From Flagellimonas profundi (lineage in GTDB: Bacteria; Bacteroidota; Bacteroidia; Flavobacteriales; Flavobacteriaceae): DNA of 64,000 bases. This document shows, in pieces, positions 61,345 through 64,000 of the stretch. The stretch's first letter is position 1. Each line of letters starts with the position of its first letter. The notes beneath the pieces were generated by a model, which did not search any database, was not told the origin of the DNA, and saw only the letters and a list, made by a program, of their open reading frames with translations. The position numbers and the translations under genes were made by a program. The DNA is taken from contig NZ_JAFLNM010000001.1 of the NCBI RefSeq assembly GCF_017313275.1, positions 62,001 to 126,000 of the forward strand. The letters run 5' to 3'.

Positions 61345-63747
61345 CCATTTCAAACGTAAACTGTTACTTACCACGCTAACACTACTTAGAGCCATCGCTG
61401 CACCTGCAATCATCGGGTTTAATAAAAAGCCATTAATGGGGTAAAGAATACCTGCGGCAATCGGAATACCAATAAGGTTATAGATGAACGCCCAAAACAG
61501 GTTTTGCTTAATGGTGGCTACTGTCTGCTTTGACAATCTAATCGACTGTGGTATTTTGGTCAGGTCTGATGAAATGATGGTCATTTTAGCCACGTCCATT
61601 GCGATATCCGAACCTTTGCCCATTGCTATACTTACGTCGGCTGTTGCCAGTGCGGTACTGTCATTGATACCATCCCCAACCATCGCTACCATTTTGCCTT
61701 GTGCTTGCAGTTCTTTTACAAAGTCTGCTTTGTGCTGTGGCAATACTTCTGCCTTATAATGCTTGATGCCTGTTTGTAATGCAATCGCTTTTGCGGTAGC
61801 TTCATTATCTCCGGTCAGCATATAAAGGTCTATGCCCATTTCCTGCATTTCTTTGATAGCTGCTACCGATGTTTCTTTGATTTTATCGGCAATAGCCACT
61901 ACCGAAAGAGCTTGTTTGCTGTTCGCAAACCAAATAACGGTTTTAGACTGTGTGCCCCATTCGTCCGCCTGCTGTTGCAGTTGGTCGGCAATGGTAATAT
62001 TGTTTTCGGCTAACAGCTTTTTATTACCTACATAGTAGGTATCGTTGTTGTAATCGGCTTTTGCGCCTTTACCTGTGATACTATCGAAGTTGGATAATGC
62101 AGTGGCGGAAACGCCTTCCAAATGTTTCACAACGGCTTCAGCTAATGGGTGCTCCGATTGCTTTTCAATACTCAATAAAACATCTTTAGTTGTATCATCA
62201 TTGTTCAGCCATTGTATGCCAGTTACCTGTGGTCTTCCCTCGGTAATTGTTCCGGTTTTATCCAGTACGATAGCATTTATTTTTTTCGCTAATTCAAGAC
62301 TTTCGGCATCTTTAATCAGGATGCCGTTTTCAGCACCTTTACCCACGCCTACCATAATAGCGGTCGGTGTAGCTAAGCCTAAAGCACAAGGACAAGCGAT
62401 AACCAGTACGGTAACGGCTGCTAAAAGACCTTGCACTACGCCGTTGTCGCCTCCTAAGAAGTACCAAAGAATAAATGTAAGAATGGCAATGCTGATTACT
62501 ACGGGAACGAAAATCCCTGCGATTTTATCTACCAGTTTTTGTACCGGAGCTTTACTCCCCTGTGCATCCTGTACCATTTTGATGATGTGGGCAAGCATTG
62601 TTTCTTTACCCACTTTTACCGCCTTAAATTGGAAGCTGCCTTTTTGGTTGATGGTTCCTGCAAATACTTTTTCGTTCTCTTTTTTCAGTACCGGAATAGG
62701 CTCGCCGCTTAGCATACTTTCATCTACATACGAGTTGCCCGATACGACCATTCCGTCCACTGCGATTTTTTCGCCCGGCTTAACCAAAATAATGTCGCCT
62801 GCGTTTACATCTTCGATAGCTTTTTGTCTTTCGGTTCCGTCAGCTTCTATCACTATAACCGTTTTCGGCTGTAAGCCCATCAGCTTTTTAATAGCTGATG
62901 AGGTGTTGCCTTTGGCTTTTTCTTCCAATAGCTTACCTAACAGGATGAATGCGATAATAACGGCTGCTGCTTCAAAATAGACGTGAGCGTGTAAACCCCT
63001 TTGATGCCAAAAGTCCATAAACAGCATATTGAACACGCTGAATATGTAAGCAATACCTGTACTCAATGCTACAAGCGTGTCCATATTGGCAGAACGATGT
63101 TTCGCCTGCTTCCACGCATTGATAAAAAAGTCTTTGCCTAACCAAAGCACTACCGGAGTGGAGAATGCCCACATTATTTCATTACCATAGGGCATATCCA
63201 TAAAGAACATACCGATAATGACTACCGGGAGCGATAAGATTACCGCCCAAATGGTTTTGTTTTTAAGTTTTCTGAATTTTTCGGCGTGGATAGCTTCTAA
63301 GGTTTCCTGCTGCTTGTTCTCGTCTTCAAGTAAAAGGTCATAACCGCCGTCCTGCACCGCTTTTCTGATTTGCTCGGAATTGGTCATATTTGGCAGGAAC
63401 TCGACGGTAAGATTGCCTGTACCGTAATTCACTTCGGCATTTACCACACCCGGAGCGTATTTAACCATACTTTCGGCACTGCCTGCACAGGATGCACAGG
63501 TCATACCTAAAACGGGATAGGATTGTTTAACGGTCGGAACGCCGTAGCCTAAATCTTTGATTGCTTTTACAGCTTCGCCTACTACCTCATTATCATTTAC
63601 GGTAATAGCCGCTCTGCGGTTATTTAGCTCTACCTGATAGGTTTCTATGCCTTTTACCTGTGCAAGTCCTTTTTCAACGATTAATGCACAGTGCTCGCTT
63701 TCTACATCCTCTAAAGGAATGTATATTGTTTCATTATTTGTTGCCAT
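61336..63747 (-). CDS. copA: CopA-type Cu(I)-exporting P-type ATPase
   Basis: The 803-residue PIB-1 ATPase has two N-terminal HMA-like domains. The first has the variant loop 'EDVESEHCALIVEKG' with one Cys, the second the normal 'GMTCASCAGSAE'. Then come 'MLSGEPIP', C-P-C in 'IACPCALGLATPTA', phospho-site DKTGTITEG, 'SEHPLAEAV' and 'GDGINDSTALATA'. Helices 7 and 8 contain the Cu(I) residues Y-N ('AFIYNLIGIP') and M-x2-S-S ('AAMALSSVSVVSNSLRL'). Its stop lies in box K and its promoter is box L. Confidence 0.95.
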   Translation of the reverse strand: MATNNETIYIPLEDVESEHCALIVEKGLAQVKGIETYQVELNNRRAAITVNDNEVVGEAVKAIKDLGYGVPTVKQSYPVLGMTCASCAGSAESMVKYAPGVVNAEVNYGTGNLTVEFLPNMTNSEQIRKAVQDGGYDLLLEDENKQQETLEAIHAEKFRKLKNKTIWAVILSLPVVIIGMFFMDMPYGNEIMWAFSTPVVLWLGKDFFINAWKQAKHRSANMDTLVALSTGIAYIFSVFNMLFMDFWHQRGLHAHVYFEAAAVIIAFILLGKLLEEKAKGNTSSAIKKLMGLQPKTVIVIEADGTERQKAIEDVNAGDIILVKPGEKIAVDGMVVSGNSYVDESMLSGEPIPVLKKENEKVFAGTINQKGSFQFKAVKVGKETMLAHIIKMVQDAQGSKAPVQKLVDKIAGIFVPVVISIAILTFILWYFLGGDNGVVQGLLAAVTVLVIACPCALGLATPTAIMVGVGKGAENGILIKDAESLELAKKINAIVLDKTGTITEGRPQVTGIQWLNNDDTTKDVLLSIEKQSEHPLAEAVVKHLEGVSATALSNFDSITGKGAKADYNNDTYYVGNKKLLAENNITIADQLQQQADEWGTQSKTVIWFANSKQALSVVAIADKIKETSVAAIKEMQEMGIDLYMLTGDNEATAKAIALQTGIKHYKAEVLPQHKADFVKELQAQGKMVAMVGDGINDSTALATADVSIAMGKGSDIAMDVAKMTIISSDLTKIPQSIRLSKQTVATIKQNLFWAFIYNLIGIPIAAGILYPINGFLLNPMIAGAAMALSSVSVVSNSLRLKWKK

Positions 63748-63773
63748 ATTTCGATTGCTTTATTTTCATAATG

Positions 63774-63842
63774 CAAAGGTGGCAACAATAAAGAGGACTG
63801 TTATTGTGAAATTCTGGGTTTGATTTGTAAGATTTACTTAAA
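63774..63842 (-). promoter_or_regulatory. AraC-type box L plus -7 element
   Basis: Box 63804-63842: half-sites TTGTGAAATT and TTGTAAGATT, end TACTTAAA, which includes the stop codon of the AraC gene upstream. At 22 bp lies CACCTTTG (minus, 63774-63781). It drives copA. Confidence 0.78.
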
Positions 63843-64000
63843 CCTTATCCAGTGGCTTGCGTTTGTCTTCCCGTATCTGCTTGAAATGGCTCGGTGTAAG
63901 CCCCGTTACTTTCTTAAACTGGTTGCTCAAATATGCCACGCTCGAATAATTCATACGGTCGGCAATCTCGCTCAACGACAGCTCATCGTACACCAACAGT
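63838..64000 (-). CDS. AraC-family regulator (runs off right edge)
   Basis: The 53 visible C-terminal residues carry both helices of an AraC domain ('ELSLSEIADRMNYSSVAYLS' and 'KKVTGLTPSHFKQIREDK'), closely like the HMA-AraC protein at 54194. The N-terminal part, and whether it has an HMA domain, is outside the window. It lies directly upstream of copA with its stop in box L. Confidence 0.85.
   Translation of the reverse strand, partial: LLVYDELSLSEIADRMNYSSVAYLSNQFKKVTGLTPSHFKQIREDKRKPLDKV

Noticed and set aside
62075..62980. Plus-strand 301-residue open frame inside copA
   Set aside because: It is antisense to a fully recognisable ATPase; a Ser/Thr/Pro/Ala-rich composition is a by-product of the opposite strand.
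30000..64000. Complete integrative conjugative element
   Set aside because: No integrase, relaxase, coupling protein or tra gene is visible; only cargo is in the window, so the type of element cannot be stated.

Overview
The window looks like part of a Flavobacteriaceae chromosome (Bacteroidota). The evidence is promoters of the TTTG-N19-TAnnTTTG type (rpsA is a textbook case), families typical of this group (DUF6090, DUF3822, DUF2807, Bacteroidota-style PyrR/PyrB) and a dnaX without its usual zinc-module cysteines. I cannot name the species. The window has two parts that meet near 28.3-30 kb.

Positions 1-28.3 kb are core chromosome with tightly packed housekeeping genes. They run: a 5'-cut MFS/Atg22-like transporter; a minus-strand ECF sigma factor operon with a membrane anti-sigma candidate and two exported beta-repeat proteins; lon and cmk; a LysM protein; rpsA; pyrR-pyrB-STAS-like-rnz; a lipoprotein, pdxH, a SixA-like phosphatase and ppk1; miaE and dnaX; the RNase P RNA gene; rsmD and DUF3822; a RecD-like helicase; and a kdsB-HAD-kdnB-acyltransferase cluster for Kdo/lipid A metabolism.

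Positions 28.3-30 kb are a junction. They hold 395 bp with no gene, including the 5' half of an initiator-type tRNA-Met cut right after its anticodon stem, and an IS3-family element with perfect 21-bp terminal repeats, no target duplication and a frameshifted orfA.

Positions 30 kb to the right edge are a metal-resistance island, almost entirely on the minus strand. It carries copper functions (CopA ATPase, multicopper oxidase fused to a barrel-like domain, azurin, DUF326 Cys-rich bundle, three small HMA proteins, heavy-metal-binding lipoproteins) and divalent-cation functions (PIB-2 ATPase, CzcA-TolC fusion with CzcB, CDF exporter, Nramp-UspA fusion). It also has a tripartite HAE-type RND pump, a ferredoxin-reductase-like protein and regulators: an HMA-AraC fusion, two more AraC proteins, Fur-like and TetR-like. 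Several remnants are present (OsmC, a frameshifted small gene, a lone IS3 OrfA-like protein). No integrase, relaxase or conjugation gene is in view, so the window may show only part of an integrated element.

The most striking observation is regulatory. Thirteen copies of a 39-bp box lie in the island. Each has two 10-bp direct half-sites (sense AATATCACAA) offset by 21 bp, the geometry expected of AraC-type activators. Twelve of the 13 sit exactly 21-22 bp upstream of a GAAATTTG-like -7 element and 19-44 nt ahead of a start codon. They precede nearly every copper-type transcription unit plus the HMA-AraC gene, the fur-like gene and the tetR-like gene. A second, unrelated 22-bp operator appears three times, always exactly 7 bp upstream of the -7 box, in front of the three efflux units that lack the first box. 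Together they suggest a two-tier metal regulon on one island.
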